The notes under the pieces are model-generated. The model was not told where the DNA came from and ran no database searches. It saw only the letters and a list, made by a program, of their open reading frames with translations. Positions 41,660 through 50,225 of a stretch of 64,000 nucleotides of DNA are shown here, one piece after another. Location: NCBI GenBank assembly GCA_944380775.1, contig CALWIP010000027.1, positions 1 to 64,000 of the forward strand, in the 5' to 3' direction. The position numbers were made by a program, and so were the translations under genes. The stretch's first letter is position 1. Every line of letters starts with the position of its first letter. The DNA comes from an uncultured Clostridia bacterium (GTDB lineage Bacteria; Bacillota; Clostridia; Oscillospirales; Acutalibacteraceae).

Positions 41660-41700
41660 GCGCCGTGCGGATCCTTCGGGACACCGCACGGCGCTCTTTT
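41660..41700 (+). terminator. Terminator of the Hdr/Flx/Frd cluster
   Basis: A perfect 11-bp stem GCGCCGTGCGG / CCGCACGGCGC is followed by TCTTTT. Confidence 0.92.
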
Positions 41701-41706
41701 ATGCGT

Positions 41707-41738
41707 AAAAAAAGCGCCCCGCGCGGGGACGCTTTTTA
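41707..41738 (-). terminator. Terminator of the nrdD-nrdG unit
   Basis: Reading the reverse strand, AAAAAGCG and CGCTTTTTT arms flank a CCCCGCGCGGGG stem. The structure overlaps the nrdG stop codon. Confidence 0.72.
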
Positions 41739-42287
41739 CGGCTTGACAACCGGCTTGCGGAACGCCGGGGGCGGCTGCCAAAGCAGAACCTGGCCCGCGT
41801 GCCGCGTCGCCGGGACGTCGATGATCCGCTGGTTGGAGGAACCGCGGAATAAAAGGGAAATATCATGGAGATCCTGCACAAATTCGCCGTCGACCAAAAC
41901 GTCCAGCAGAGAAAGGAATTCCTCCGTTACCTCACAGCGGGCGCGGCTCTCCCCCATCAGCTCTTCCATCGTATAGCCGCTGTAACACCATATGTCTTTT
42001 TGGGGGAACCGCTCTCGCACCCGGCGCAAGAACGGAAGAAGCGCACGCTGGTTTTCCGGCTCCATCGGCTCGCCGCCGAGCAGCGTCAGTCCGCCGACAA
42101 AGGGGCGGGAAAGCTCGTTCAATAAGAGCTCTTGTGTTTCTTTCGTGAAAGGTTCCCCATAAGAAAAATTCTGTGCTTCCGCGTTAAAACAGCCCGGGCA
42201 CCCGTGCGTGCAGCCGGAGACAAAAAGGCTTACCCGCACGCCGGGCCCGTTGGCGATGTCCCTGCGCTTGATGGCTGCGTAATTCAT
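41736..42287 (-). CDS. nrdG: Anaerobic RNR-activating protein (radical SAM)
   Basis: This 183-residue enzyme installs the glycyl radical in a class III ribonucleotide reductase. It has the radical-SAM cysteine motif CTHGCPGC (CxxxCxxC) at about residues 26-33 and the LLGGEPM motif. It lies 12 bases downstream of the nrdD gene, the standard nrdDG order. A second, larger activase is at 47260-47955. Confidence 0.93.
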   Translation of the reverse strand: MNYAAIKRRDIANGPGVRVSLFVSGCTHGCPGCFNAEAQNFSYGEPFTKETQELLLNELSRPFVGGLTLLGGEPMEPENQRALLPFLRRVRERFPQKDIWCYSGYTMEELMGESRARCEVTEEFLSLLDVLVDGEFVQDLHDISLLFRGSSNQRIIDVPATRHAGQVLLWQPPPAFRKPVVKP

Positions 42288-42299
42288 GCCGCTCTCCCC

Positions 42300-44462
42300 T
42301 TACAGATGCATCACACGGTCTTTAATTTCCTGCGTGCGGCCCTGGTTCCAGAATTGTGTGCCGATATACCCGCAGGTGCGGCGCGCTACGTTCATTTTAT
42401 TCTGGTCCCGGTTGCCGCATTTCGGGCATTCCCACACCAGCTTGCCGTCTTCATCTGAAACGATGCGGATCTCGCCGTCAAAGCCGCATACCTGGCAGAA
42501 ATCGCTCTTGGTGTTGAGTTCCGCATACATGATGTGGTCGTAGATGAAGCGGATGACCTGTAAGACCGCCGGGATGTTCTGCTGCATATTCGGTACTTCC
42601 ACATAGCTGATCGCGCCGCCGGTGGAGAGGGCCTGGAACTGCGCCTCAAATTCCAGCTTGTCAAACGCGTCGATCTCCTCCGTTACGTGGACGTGATAGC
42701 TGTTGGTGATGTAGGATTTGTCTGTTACGCCGGGGATGATGCCGAAGCGCTTTTGCAAACACTTGGCAAAGCGGTAGGTTGTGCTTTCCAGCGGCGTGCC
42801 GTAGATGCCGAAGCCCAGGCGGGTCTCCGCCTTCCAGCGGTCGCAGGCCTCGTTCATGTGCCGCATTACGGCGAGCGCGAACGGTGTGGCGGAGGGGTCC
42901 GTGTGCGATTTCCCCGTCATATAGCGCACGCATTCGCAAAGGCCGGCGTAGCCCAGCGAAATGGTCGAGTAGCCGTCGTAGAGCAGCTTGTCGATTTTTT
43001 CCCCCTTGGGCAGGCGGGCAATAGCCCCGTACTGCCAGAGAATCGGCGCCGCGTCGGAGAGCGTGCCTTTCAGGCGGTTGTGCCGGCACATCAGCGCGCG
43101 GTAGCACAGCTCCAGACGTTCGTCGAAGATTTTCCAAAATTGATCTGGATTGCGCTGCGAGGAGAGCGCCACATCCACCAAATTCAGCGTGACGACGCCC
43201 TGGTTGAAACGGCCGTAGAATTTGTAGTTGCCGTTCTCGTCCTTCCAAGGGGAAAGCGCGCTGCGGCAGCCCATCACCGGGAAGCAGTTGCCCTCCTTGA
43301 GCTCTTTCATTTTCTTTTCGGAGATATAGTCCGGAACCAGGCGCTTTGCCGTGCATTTTGCCGCGAGCTCCGTCAGGTACCAGTAGGGGGAATCCGGCGT
43401 GATATTATCTTCCTCTAGTACATAGATCAACTTCGGGAACGCCGGTGTGACAAACACGCCCACCTCGTTTTTCACGCCCTCGTAGCGCTGCAGGAGGACC
43501 TCTTCCATGACAAGCGCGAGGTCCTTCTTTTCCTGCGGGGTCTTTGCCTCGTTGAGGTACATAAAGACGGTGATGAACGGCGCCTGGCCGTTGGTTGTGA
43601 GGAGCGTGACCACCTGGTACTGGATGGTCTGCACGCCCTTGCGCACCTCGTCGCGCAGGCGCTTTTCCACAATGCGCGAGACAATCTCTTCCTCGGCGGA
43701 ACCGCCGCAGATTGCAATGCCTTCAAGAACCTCGCGTTGGATCTTGCGGCGGGAGACCTCGACAAACGGGGCCAGATGCGCAAGGCTGATGCTCTGCCCA
43801 CCGTACTGGTTGCTGGCCACCTGGGCGATAATCTGCGTGGCAATGTTGCAGGCCGTGGAGAAACTGTGCGGCTTCTCAATCATCGTGCCGCTGATGACGG
43901 TGCCGTTTTGGAGCATGTCTTCCAGGTTTACAAGGTCGCAGTTGTGCATGTGCTGGGCGAAATAATCCATGTCATGAAAATGGAGGATGCCTGCTTCGTG
44001 CGCCTCGACAATGTCCCTTGGGAGCAGCATGCGCTTGGTCAGGTCCTTGCTGACCTCGCCGGCCATGTAGTCGCGCTGCACACTGTTTACAGTCGGATTT
44101 TTATTGGAGTTTTCCTGCTTTGCTTCCTCGTTGTTGCATTCAATCAGCGAAAGGATTTGGTTGTCCGTTGTGTTGGCCGCGCGTACCAGGCTGCGGTTGT
44201 AGCGGTAGCGGATGTAGCGTTTCGCCGTCTCGTAGGCGCCTTCCTGCATGATGAAGGTCTCTACCAGCTCCTGGATTTCCTCGACGGAAAGCGCGCGTCC
44301 CACCTTACGGCATTCCGCTTCTACCTTCCCGGCGATGTTTTGAATTTGGCCGTCATCCAGCTCCGGCGGCAGGTCTGTCGCTAGGTTTGCGTTCGTCACG
44401 GCGGCGACGATTTTCCCGGCGTCAAATTGGACTTCAGCCCCGCTGCGTTTGATGATCTTCAT
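42300..44462 (-). CDS. nrdD: Anaerobic ribonucleoside-triphosphate reductase (class III), stand-alone form
   Basis: This 720-residue glycyl-radical enzyme makes dNTPs without oxygen. It has an N-terminal ATP-cone (residues 1-95), the core barrel, and a C-terminal zinc ribbon (CQVCGF and CPKCGNRD) just before the glycyl-radical motif RRTCGYIGTQFWNQGR. It has its own sigma-A promoter with candidate NrdR boxes and is followed by nrdG. The fused thioredoxin-like domain of the neighbouring paralogue is absent, so this copy may use another reductant such as formate; that is inference. Confidence 0.95.
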   Translation of the reverse strand: MKIIKRSGAEVQFDAGKIVAAVTNANLATDLPPELDDGQIQNIAGKVEAECRKVGRALSVEEIQELVETFIMQEGAYETAKRYIRYRYNRSLVRAANTTDNQILSLIECNNEEAKQENSNKNPTVNSVQRDYMAGEVSKDLTKRMLLPRDIVEAHEAGILHFHDMDYFAQHMHNCDLVNLEDMLQNGTVISGTMIEKPHSFSTACNIATQIIAQVASNQYGGQSISLAHLAPFVEVSRRKIQREVLEGIAICGGSAEEEIVSRIVEKRLRDEVRKGVQTIQYQVVTLLTTNGQAPFITVFMYLNEAKTPQEKKDLALVMEEVLLQRYEGVKNEVGVFVTPAFPKLIYVLEEDNITPDSPYWYLTELAAKCTAKRLVPDYISEKKMKELKEGNCFPVMGCRSALSPWKDENGNYKFYGRFNQGVVTLNLVDVALSSQRNPDQFWKIFDERLELCYRALMCRHNRLKGTLSDAAPILWQYGAIARLPKGEKIDKLLYDGYSTISLGYAGLCECVRYMTGKSHTDPSATPFALAVMRHMNEACDRWKAETRLGFGIYGTPLESTTYRFAKCLQKRFGIIPGVTDKSYITNSYHVHVTEEIDAFDKLEFEAQFQALSTGGAISYVEVPNMQQNIPAVLQVIRFIYDHIMYAELNTKSDFCQVCGFDGEIRIVSDEDGKLVWECPKCGNRDQNKMNVARRTCGYIGTQFWNQGRTQEIKDRVMHL

Positions 44463-44519
44463 ATCGGCACGACTCCTTTTCTTCGTTGCTTGGTTGGTTC
44501 TCTTTTTCTCTCAACAAAT

Positions 44520-44565
44520 ACATTATATAGAGCCTATTTGAAAAAATCAACCCCATATTTAGTGT
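44520..44565 (-). promoter_or_regulatory. nrdDG promoter with candidate NrdR boxes
   Basis: Reverse strand TTGATT (44545-44550) and TATAAT (44522-44527) are 17 bases apart. A 16-base match to the NrdR box (about 13 of 16) lies at 44550-44565, and a weaker one (about 11 of 16) at 44520-44535, 30 bases away and covering the -10. Confidence 0.68.
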
Positions 44566-44605
44566 ACAAAGAGGGCTTTGTCCGGGCGCTGCCCCCGCCG
44601 GACCG

Positions 44606-44648
44606 AAAAAACCGCCCTGCGGCCGCCCAAAGGCGGCGTGCAGAGCGG
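44606..44648 (-). terminator. Terminator after the nrdD-thioredoxin fusion gene
   Basis: On the reverse strand a CCGC...GCCGCC / GGCGGC...GCGG stem with a TTTG loop is followed by TTTTTT. Confidence 0.72.
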
Positions 44649-44668
44649 CCCCTCCCGGCAAAAGGAGG

Positions 44669-47044
44669 TTATTTCCATTGCTCGACAAAGCTGCGGATAT
44701 TTGACGTGTTGCGGTACGTCTGCACGGACCCGCCGTCGATGACGACCAGCGACGGGGCCTGGCGGATTTGGTAGGCGTTCGCAAGGTCTGCGTGCTCCTC
44801 CGCATCGATGCGCTCATACGGCACAGCCGCTTTTTGTAGCATCGCGTCGGCGGCGCGGCAATTCGGGCAGGTCTTCGTCGTGAACAGCAGGATGCGCTTC
44901 TCCCCCGGCGCGTCGGGCGCAGCCTCCGCCTGGGCGGCCGGCTGCTGCGCTTTGCGCGCATTTTTTAGATGGGAATGCGAAAGGTCGTATACCTTGCGCT
45001 CCTTGAATTCCTGCGCTTTGCCGTCGTTCCAATTCTGTACCGGGCGGTAATAACCGGTAATGCGGCTGTAAACCTCCGTCTTCCCGCCGCAGTGCGGGCA
45101 GACATACTGTTCTCCGCTCAAATAACCGTGGTCCTTGCAGATGGAATAGGTCGGGGAAAGCGTATAATACGGCAGCTCGTAGTTCTCTGCAATTTTCCGC
45201 ACCAGCGTGGCCGCCGATTTCCAGTCCGGCAGTTTTTCGCCGAGAAAGGCGTGGAACACTGTGCCGGAGGTGTAGAGGGTCTGCAGGCCGTCCTGGATGT
45301 CCAGCGCAGCAAAGATGTCGTCGGTGTAACCGACCGGCAGGTGGCTGCTGTTGGTATAATACGGCGTTCCGCCCGGTTCGCAGGCGGTGCGGATGTCCGG
45401 GTAGCGCGCGACATCGTGCTTGGCCAACCGGTAAGCGGTCGACTCCGCCGGGGTCGCCTCCAGGTTGTACAGGTCTCCGTATTGCTCTTGGTAGTCCGAG
45501 AGGCGGCTGCGCATGTGGTTGAGAACATCCTTGGCGAACTGCTGGGTCCTCGGGTCCGTCATGTCGCCGCCGAGCCACTTGGCGTTGAGGCCTGCTTCGT
45601 TCATGCCCACCAGGCCAATGGTGGAGAAATGGTTGTCAAACGTGCCAAGATAGCGCTTGGTGTACGGGTACAGGCCTTCGTTGAGCAGCTTGGTGATGAC
45701 GGTGCGCTTGGTCTTCAGCGAGCGTGCGGCAATATCCATCATCCGGTCGAGGCGGCGGTAGAATTCCGTCTCATCCTTCGAGAGGTAAGCGATGCGCGGC
45801 ATGTTGATCGTTACCACGCCAACAGAGCCGGTGCTCTCGCCGCTGCCGAAGAAACCGCCGGATTTTTTGCGCAGTTCGCGCAGGTCGAGGCGCAGGCGGC
45901 AGCACATGCTGCGCACGTCGCTGGGTTGCATATCGCTATTGATATAGTTCGAGAAATACGGCGTGCCATATTTGGCTGTCATTTCAAAGAGAAGGCGGTT
46001 GTTTTCCGTCTCAGACCAGTCGAAATCCTTGGTGATGGAGTAGGTCGGGATCGGGTACTGGAAGCCGCGGCCGTTCGCGTCGCCCTCAATCATAACCTCA
46101 ATGAACGCGCGATTGACCATGTCCATTTCCGCCTTGCAGTCTTTGTAGCAGAAGTCCATCTCCTTGCCGCCGACAATGGCCGGCTGGTTAGCCAGGTCGT
46201 CCGGGACGGTCCAGTCGAGCGTAATGTTCGAGAACGGCGCCTGCGTCCCCCAACGGCTCGGCGTGTTGACGCCATAGATGAAGGATTCCACGCATTTTTT
46301 GACCTCGTCATAGGTGAGGTGGTCCGTTTTGACAAACGGCGCGAGGTAGGTGTCAAAGGACGAGAACGCCTGCGCGCCGGCCCATTCGTTCTGCATGATG
46401 CCGAGAAAATTGACCATCTGGTTGCACAGCGAGGCCAGGTGCTTTGCAGGAGAAGAGGTAATCTTCCCCGGCACGCCGCCCAAACCCTCCTGGATCAGCT
46501 GCTTGAGGGACCAGCCTGCGCAGTAGCCGGTGAGCATGGAGAGGTCATGCAGGTGAATATCGGCGTTGCGGTGCGCGTTGGCGACTTCCTCGTCATAGAT
46601 CTCAGAGAGCCAGTAGTTCGCTGTGATGGCGCCGCTGTTCGAGAGGATCAGGCCGCCGACCGAGTAGGTGACAGTGGAATTTTCTTTTACGCGCCAGTCC
46701 TTCACCTTGACGTAGCTGTCCACCAGCTCTTTGTAGTCGAGGATGGTCGATTTCATGTTGCGGATCTTTTCGCGTTGCTTGCGGTACAGGATGTACGCTT
46801 TCGCCACATCGCCATAGCCCGCCTGGATCAGTACGGACTCCACGCTGTCCTGGATATCCTCGACCGCGATCTTCCCATCCTTGATCTTCGGCTCGAAATC
46901 CGCCGTTACCTTGAGCGCGAGCAGTTCGATCACGCTGGGGTGATATTGCTTTTCCTGCGCCTCAAAGGCTTTGGTAATGGCCGCGCTGATTTTTCCAATC
47001 TGAAATTCTACCGTGGCCCCGTCCCGTTTTACCACTTGGTACAT
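44669..47044 (-). CDS. nrdD: Class III ribonucleotide reductase fused to a C-terminal thioredoxin-like domain
   Basis: This 791-residue protein has an N-terminal ATP-cone, the class III RNR barrel (with GTFDNHFSTIGLVGMNEA), a C-terminal zinc site (SICKDHGY, CPHCGG) and the glycyl-radical motif SRITGYYRPVQNWNDGK. After an Ala/Gln-rich linker comes an extra thioredoxin/glutaredoxin-like domain (about residues 713-791) with the active-site pair KTCPNCRAAD and a cis-Pro-like QAPSLVV. This implies thiol reduction of the reductase by its own domain. The ATG at 47044 has AAAAGGGG upstream. A separate activase gene lies upstream on the same strand. Confidence 0.93.
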   Translation of the reverse strand: MYQVVKRDGATVEFQIGKISAAITKAFEAQEKQYHPSVIELLALKVTADFEPKIKDGKIAVEDIQDSVESVLIQAGYGDVAKAYILYRKQREKIRNMKSTILDYKELVDSYVKVKDWRVKENSTVTYSVGGLILSNSGAITANYWLSEIYDEEVANAHRNADIHLHDLSMLTGYCAGWSLKQLIQEGLGGVPGKITSSPAKHLASLCNQMVNFLGIMQNEWAGAQAFSSFDTYLAPFVKTDHLTYDEVKKCVESFIYGVNTPSRWGTQAPFSNITLDWTVPDDLANQPAIVGGKEMDFCYKDCKAEMDMVNRAFIEVMIEGDANGRGFQYPIPTYSITKDFDWSETENNRLLFEMTAKYGTPYFSNYINSDMQPSDVRSMCCRLRLDLRELRKKSGGFFGSGESTGSVGVVTINMPRIAYLSKDETEFYRRLDRMMDIAARSLKTKRTVITKLLNEGLYPYTKRYLGTFDNHFSTIGLVGMNEAGLNAKWLGGDMTDPRTQQFAKDVLNHMRSRLSDYQEQYGDLYNLEATPAESTAYRLAKHDVARYPDIRTACEPGGTPYYTNSSHLPVGYTDDIFAALDIQDGLQTLYTSGTVFHAFLGEKLPDWKSAATLVRKIAENYELPYYTLSPTYSICKDHGYLSGEQYVCPHCGGKTEVYSRITGYYRPVQNWNDGKAQEFKERKVYDLSHSHLKNARKAQQPAAQAEAAPDAPGEKRILLFTTKTCPNCRAADAMLQKAAVPYERIDAEEHADLANAYQIRQAPSLVVIDGGSVQTYRNTSNIRSFVEQWK

Positions 47045-47198
47045 GTCTGCAACCCCTTTTCCAATTTCCTTCCCTCCCCGGCCGGCGGCCGGGCTTGTCC
47101 TCGCTCCCTCACCCGCGCCGCCCCGGAAGGGGCGTTTGGCGGTAAAAGGAGAGGCCCCATCGGCGCGGGACCTCTTCCTCGAGTTCTCTCTATTTCTT

Positions 47199-47268
47199 AG
47201 TATAGCACAGGCTTTGCAAAATATCAATATCTTGTGGATAGATATTTTTTTAACACAAGTTATTCGAT
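47199..47268 (-). promoter_or_regulatory. Promoter of the nrdD fusion gene with paired NrdR boxes
   Basis: Reverse strand TTGATA (47222-47227) and TATACT (47199-47204) are 17 bases apart. NrdR-box-like 16-mers lie at 47222-47237 (about 12 of 16) and 47253-47268 (about 11 of 16). Their starts are 31 bases apart, the in-phase spacing known for NrdR, and the first overlaps the -35. Confidence 0.75.
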
Positions 47269-47955
47269 TCCGCGCAGCTGTGCCGCCGGGATTCCCTCGC
47301 GGGCGGCCGCCAAAAACCCTCGCATTTCCTCCGGCGTACAGGCGTGTAGTCCGCTGCGGAGCAGGTCTCCGGAATCGACAAAGCCCTGCAAAAAATACCG
47401 TTCCGCGCCGCGGATCCACCGGCTGATGGCGAGGAAATCCTCCCGCTCATGGAACTCGCGCACCACGGTGGTGCGGAATTCGTATTCGACTGGGCGCGAG
47501 AGCAGATATGCGGCGCTTTCGCGCACGGCGGCGAGGTCCAGCAGGCGCAGGCCGGCGGTTTCTGCATATTTTTCAGGGGAGTTTTTCACATCCATCGCGA
47601 CATAGTCGACCAGGCCGCGCTCTACCAACGCCCGCAGCCGCCCGGGGAAGCTGCCGTTAGTGTCGAGCTTGACCCGGTAGCCGAGCGCTTTCGCGCGCGC
47701 CATCCATTCCGCAAGGTCCGGCTGGAGCAGCGGTTCGCCGCCAGAAAAACAGACCCCGTCCAGAAGGCCCGCCCGCTTTTTGAGGAAGGCGAGCAGCTCG
47801 TCCCCCGTGCAGGCTTCCTCCGCTTCCCCGGGCCGCACGAGCGAACCGTTTTGGCAAAATGGGCAGCGGAAATTGCACCCCGCGGTAAAAACCGTGCAGG
47901 CGGTAATCCCGGGGTAATCGAGCAGCGTCAATTTTTGCAGGCCGGCAATCCTCAA
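47260..47955 (-). CDS. nrdG: Anaerobic RNR-activating protein, larger form (radical SAM)
   Basis: This 231-residue radical-SAM enzyme has the CNFRCPFC cluster motif and CFSGGEPLLQ. It also has KLTLLDYPG near the start, a hallmark of the longer NrdG type usually linked to NrdD proteins of the second kind. It lies directly upstream of the thioredoxin-fused nrdD and presumably activates it. The start is a TTG at 47955 with GAGGGGGG upstream; the frame extends 19 codons further but without a ribosome binding site. Confidence 0.9.
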   Translation of the reverse strand: MRIAGLQKLTLLDYPGITACTVFTAGCNFRCPFCQNGSLVRPGEAEEACTGDELLAFLKKRAGLLDGVCFSGGEPLLQPDLAEWMARAKALGYRVKLDTNGSFPGRLRALVERGLVDYVAMDVKNSPEKYAETAGLRLLDLAAVRESAAYLLSRPVEYEFRTTVVREFHEREDFLAISRWIRGAERYFLQGFVDSGDLLRSGLHACTPEEMRGFLAAAREGIPAAQLRGIE

Positions 47956-48072
47956 GGCGCGTCCCCCCTCTTCGCAGCTGGTTGGCCGGTATGAATAGAT
48001 CCAGAATAGCACGGCCCCGGAAGTTTATTTTTCTCAGGTGGGATTTCCCTAAAATCTTACCTGGTCTACGCC

Positions 48073-48102
48073 TTGTAGGGGTTTGCGAGAGTGTGCTATA
48101 CT
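48073..48102 (+). promoter_or_regulatory. Promoter of the two-component operon
   Basis: TTGTAG and TATACT are 18 bases apart, 48 bases before the response regulator ATG. Confidence 0.65.
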
Positions 48103-48149
48103 GGGAAAAAGGAATGCGGCGCGGCTGCGCCGGAAAGGAAGGATGGTCC

Positions 48150-48881
48150 ATGCTTTCCATTGCCGTTTGTGATGACGAACCGGACCAGCTTGCACAAATC
48201 GAAGCGTTTGTGATGGAATACAGCCGTACGCATACGCCCTGCCGGATCGAGCGGTTTCAGAGCGGCACGGCGCTGCTGGAGGCCGTGCAAAGCGGCGGAT
48301 TTGACCTCTATCTGCTTGACGTCATCATGCCGGTTTGCGACGGCATTGAGACCGGCAAGCGCCTGCGGGCGCTGGGAGACGGCGGCGAGATCATCTTCCT
48401 GACCGCCTCTGGCGACTACGCCGTGGAAAGCTACGAGGTGCAGGCGTTTTTCTACCTGCTCAAGCCGGCGCAAAAGGAAAACCTCTTCCGCATTTTGGAC
48501 CGCGCAGTGGAAAAACGGGAGAAACAGCGTGCGGAACGCCTGCCCGTCGCCGTGCATGGCGGCACGCGGATGCTGGAACTGGACCGGATCCTCTATGTAG
48601 AGCGTGCCGGCCGCGTGATGCGGTATTACTGCATTGGGGAAACGGTGGATTCCCTCACGCTGCGCAGTTCGTTCCGCAGGGCGGTGGCGCCGCTTTTGCA
48701 GGACCCGCGTTTTTTTCTGTGCGGGGCAAGCTTTGTCCTGAACTTACAGCACGTTTCAGGCGTTTCGGCGCAGGGCGCCCTACTGGACAATGGCGCCTGG
48801 GTCCCGGTCCCGCGCGCGGGGATCACGCCGCTCAAACAGGCGTGGGGGCAGTATTGGCTCAAGGAGGGATCTCTGTGGTAA
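48150..48881 (+). CDS. LytTR-family response regulator
   Basis: This 243-residue protein has a receiver domain (residues 1-120) with acidic pocket CDDEPD and the phospho-acceptor Asp in YLLDVIMPVCDGIE. A LytTR DNA-binding domain (about residues 130-240) follows, with LDRILYVERAGRVMRYY. It resembles AgrA/VirR-type regulators. The ATG at 48150 follows AAAGGAAGGA. The histidine kinase gene starts inside its last codons. Confidence 0.92.
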   Translation: MLSIAVCDDEPDQLAQIEAFVMEYSRTHTPCRIERFQSGTALLEAVQSGGFDLYLLDVIMPVCDGIETGKRLRALGDGGEIIFLTASGDYAVESYEVQAFFYLLKPAQKENLFRILDRAVEKREKQRAERLPVAVHGGTRMLELDRILYVERAGRVMRYYCIGETVDSLTLRSSFRRAVAPLLQDPRFFLCGASFVLNLQHVSGVSAQGALLDNGAWVPVPRAGITPLKQAWGQYWLKEGSLW

Positions 48882-50134
48882 ATCTGCAAACCGTGCTCTA
48901 TATGACGGTCGTGGCGTCGACAACGCTCCTGTTGTTTATAGAATTCCGGTTTTCCTTGCGAAAAACGTTGTTGATTGTCTATGGCGTGTGCGTCGTGGTG
49001 CTTTTAAGCAACTACTTCCTCTATTCTGCCCTCGGGCAGGAGCTTTTTAGCCGGACCTACACGTTGACCAACCAGGTTCCCCTGATGCTTTCGGTGGCCT
49101 ACACCAGCAAAAGCCGCGGCTGGCAACGGGTGTTCCAGCTGATGTCTGGGATCTTGTTCTGCATGTTTATCCACCACAACGCGGCGCTGGCGTACTATCT
49201 CTCCGGAGAACGGCCGTGGGCGCTCCCGCTTTCTTACTTGATGCTAACCGGCATCGTGATTGTCCTGCTGGCGCTCGTCCTGCGCCCGTTTTATTTGAAA
49301 ATGCTTTCTTATCTCCAACACGGCTGGTGGCTGATTTGCCTGGTGATTGCGCTGTATTACTGGATCGTTGTTTATGTTATTGCTGATTATTCTGTTGAAA
49401 CATTTACAAGCGCCCTGCTGCGGGCGTCCCTTTCCTTTTTGATGGTCGCATTTTACAGCGTGTTGTTCCTCCTCTTTTCCCATGCAAAGCAGGCGATGGA
49501 AGGGCGGCACGCTGCCGAGCTCTCTGCGCTGCAAGTTGCCGCGCTGCAAAGCCGGATGCAGGCCGTCCGCGCGGTGGAGGACGCGTTGCGCATCGAGCGC
49601 CACGACCTGCGCCACCGCCTGCAAACGGCGGCGGAGCTGGTAGCCCGCGGGGAGGAGCAGCGGGCCATCCGCTTTTTAGACCGCGCCGGGGAGCGCCTCA
49701 GCGAGCAAAAGACCGAAACATGGTGCCGCGCGCCGGTGCTGGACGCGGTATTTTCCTCCTATTTCCGGCAGGCGGCGTTGCAGGACACGCCGGTTGAAGC
49801 GCAGATCTCGCTGCCGGACCCGCTCCCGGTGGACGAATCTGATTTAGCGATGGTTTTCGCAAATGCGCTGGAAAATGCGGTCATCGCTTCCGCCGTGCAG
49901 CCGCCGGAGCAGCGGAAGATCCGCTGCCGGGTGATCTCCCATCCGAGTCTGATGCTGGAGGTTTCCAACGCCTGCGCGCAGGAAGTGGAGCTGGACCGGA
50001 ACGGCATGCCGGTGGCAGGACGGGACGGCCACGGCGCCGGGACTGCGTCGATCTCTGCTTTCTGCCAGAAGTATCACGCGCTTTGCCGTTGCGCTTGGCA
50101 AGACGGCTGGTTTTCACTGTGCGTCATCCTCTGA
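48875..50134 (+). CDS. GHKL-domain sensor histidine kinase (AgrC/NatK-like)
   Basis: This 419-residue protein has about six N-terminal membrane helices (residues 5-200), a coiled-coil linker, the phospho-acceptor region RIERHDLRHRL, and a GHKL ATPase domain with the N-box ANALENAVIAS and the G-box GHGAGTASI. It belongs to the peptide-sensing AgrC-like group that pairs with LytTR regulators, and it overlaps the regulator gene by seven bases. The GTG start at 48875 has AAGGAGGG. No signal-peptide precursor or bacteriocin gene is visible nearby, so its signal is unknown. Confidence 0.88.
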   Translation: MVNLQTVLYMTVVASTTLLLFIEFRFSLRKTLLIVYGVCVVVLLSNYFLYSALGQELFSRTYTLTNQVPLMLSVAYTSKSRGWQRVFQLMSGILFCMFIHHNAALAYYLSGERPWALPLSYLMLTGIVIVLLALVLRPFYLKMLSYLQHGWWLICLVIALYYWIVVYVIADYSVETFTSALLRASLSFLMVAFYSVLFLLFSHAKQAMEGRHAAELSALQVAALQSRMQAVRAVEDALRIERHDLRHRLQTAAELVARGEEQRAIRFLDRAGERLSEQKTETWCRAPVLDAVFSSYFRQAALQDTPVEAQISLPDPLPVDESDLAMVFANALENAVIASAVQPPEQRKIRCRVISHPSLMLEVSNACAQEVELDRNGMPVAGRDGHGAGTASISAFCQKYHALCRCAWQDGWFSLCVIL

Positions 50135-50189
50135 CGCGCCCACGGCGCGGGCGGGGCCGCCGTTCTGCGCAGAATTCTACGCGGCGGTC

Positions 50190-50218
50190 TTGCATTTTTC
50201 CCGGCCGTGTGTTATGAT
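50190..50218 (+). promoter_or_regulatory. Promoter of the pheST T-box transcript
   Basis: TTGCAT and TATGAT are 17 bases apart and precede the T-box leader. Confidence 0.72.
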
Positions 50219-50225
50219 AATCCTG

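Noticed and set aside
44969..47200. 743-codon open frame antisense to the NrdD-thioredoxin gene
   Set aside because: The composition is an artefact of the GC-rich sense gene, whose domains are unmistakable; no family motifs are seen in the antisense product.
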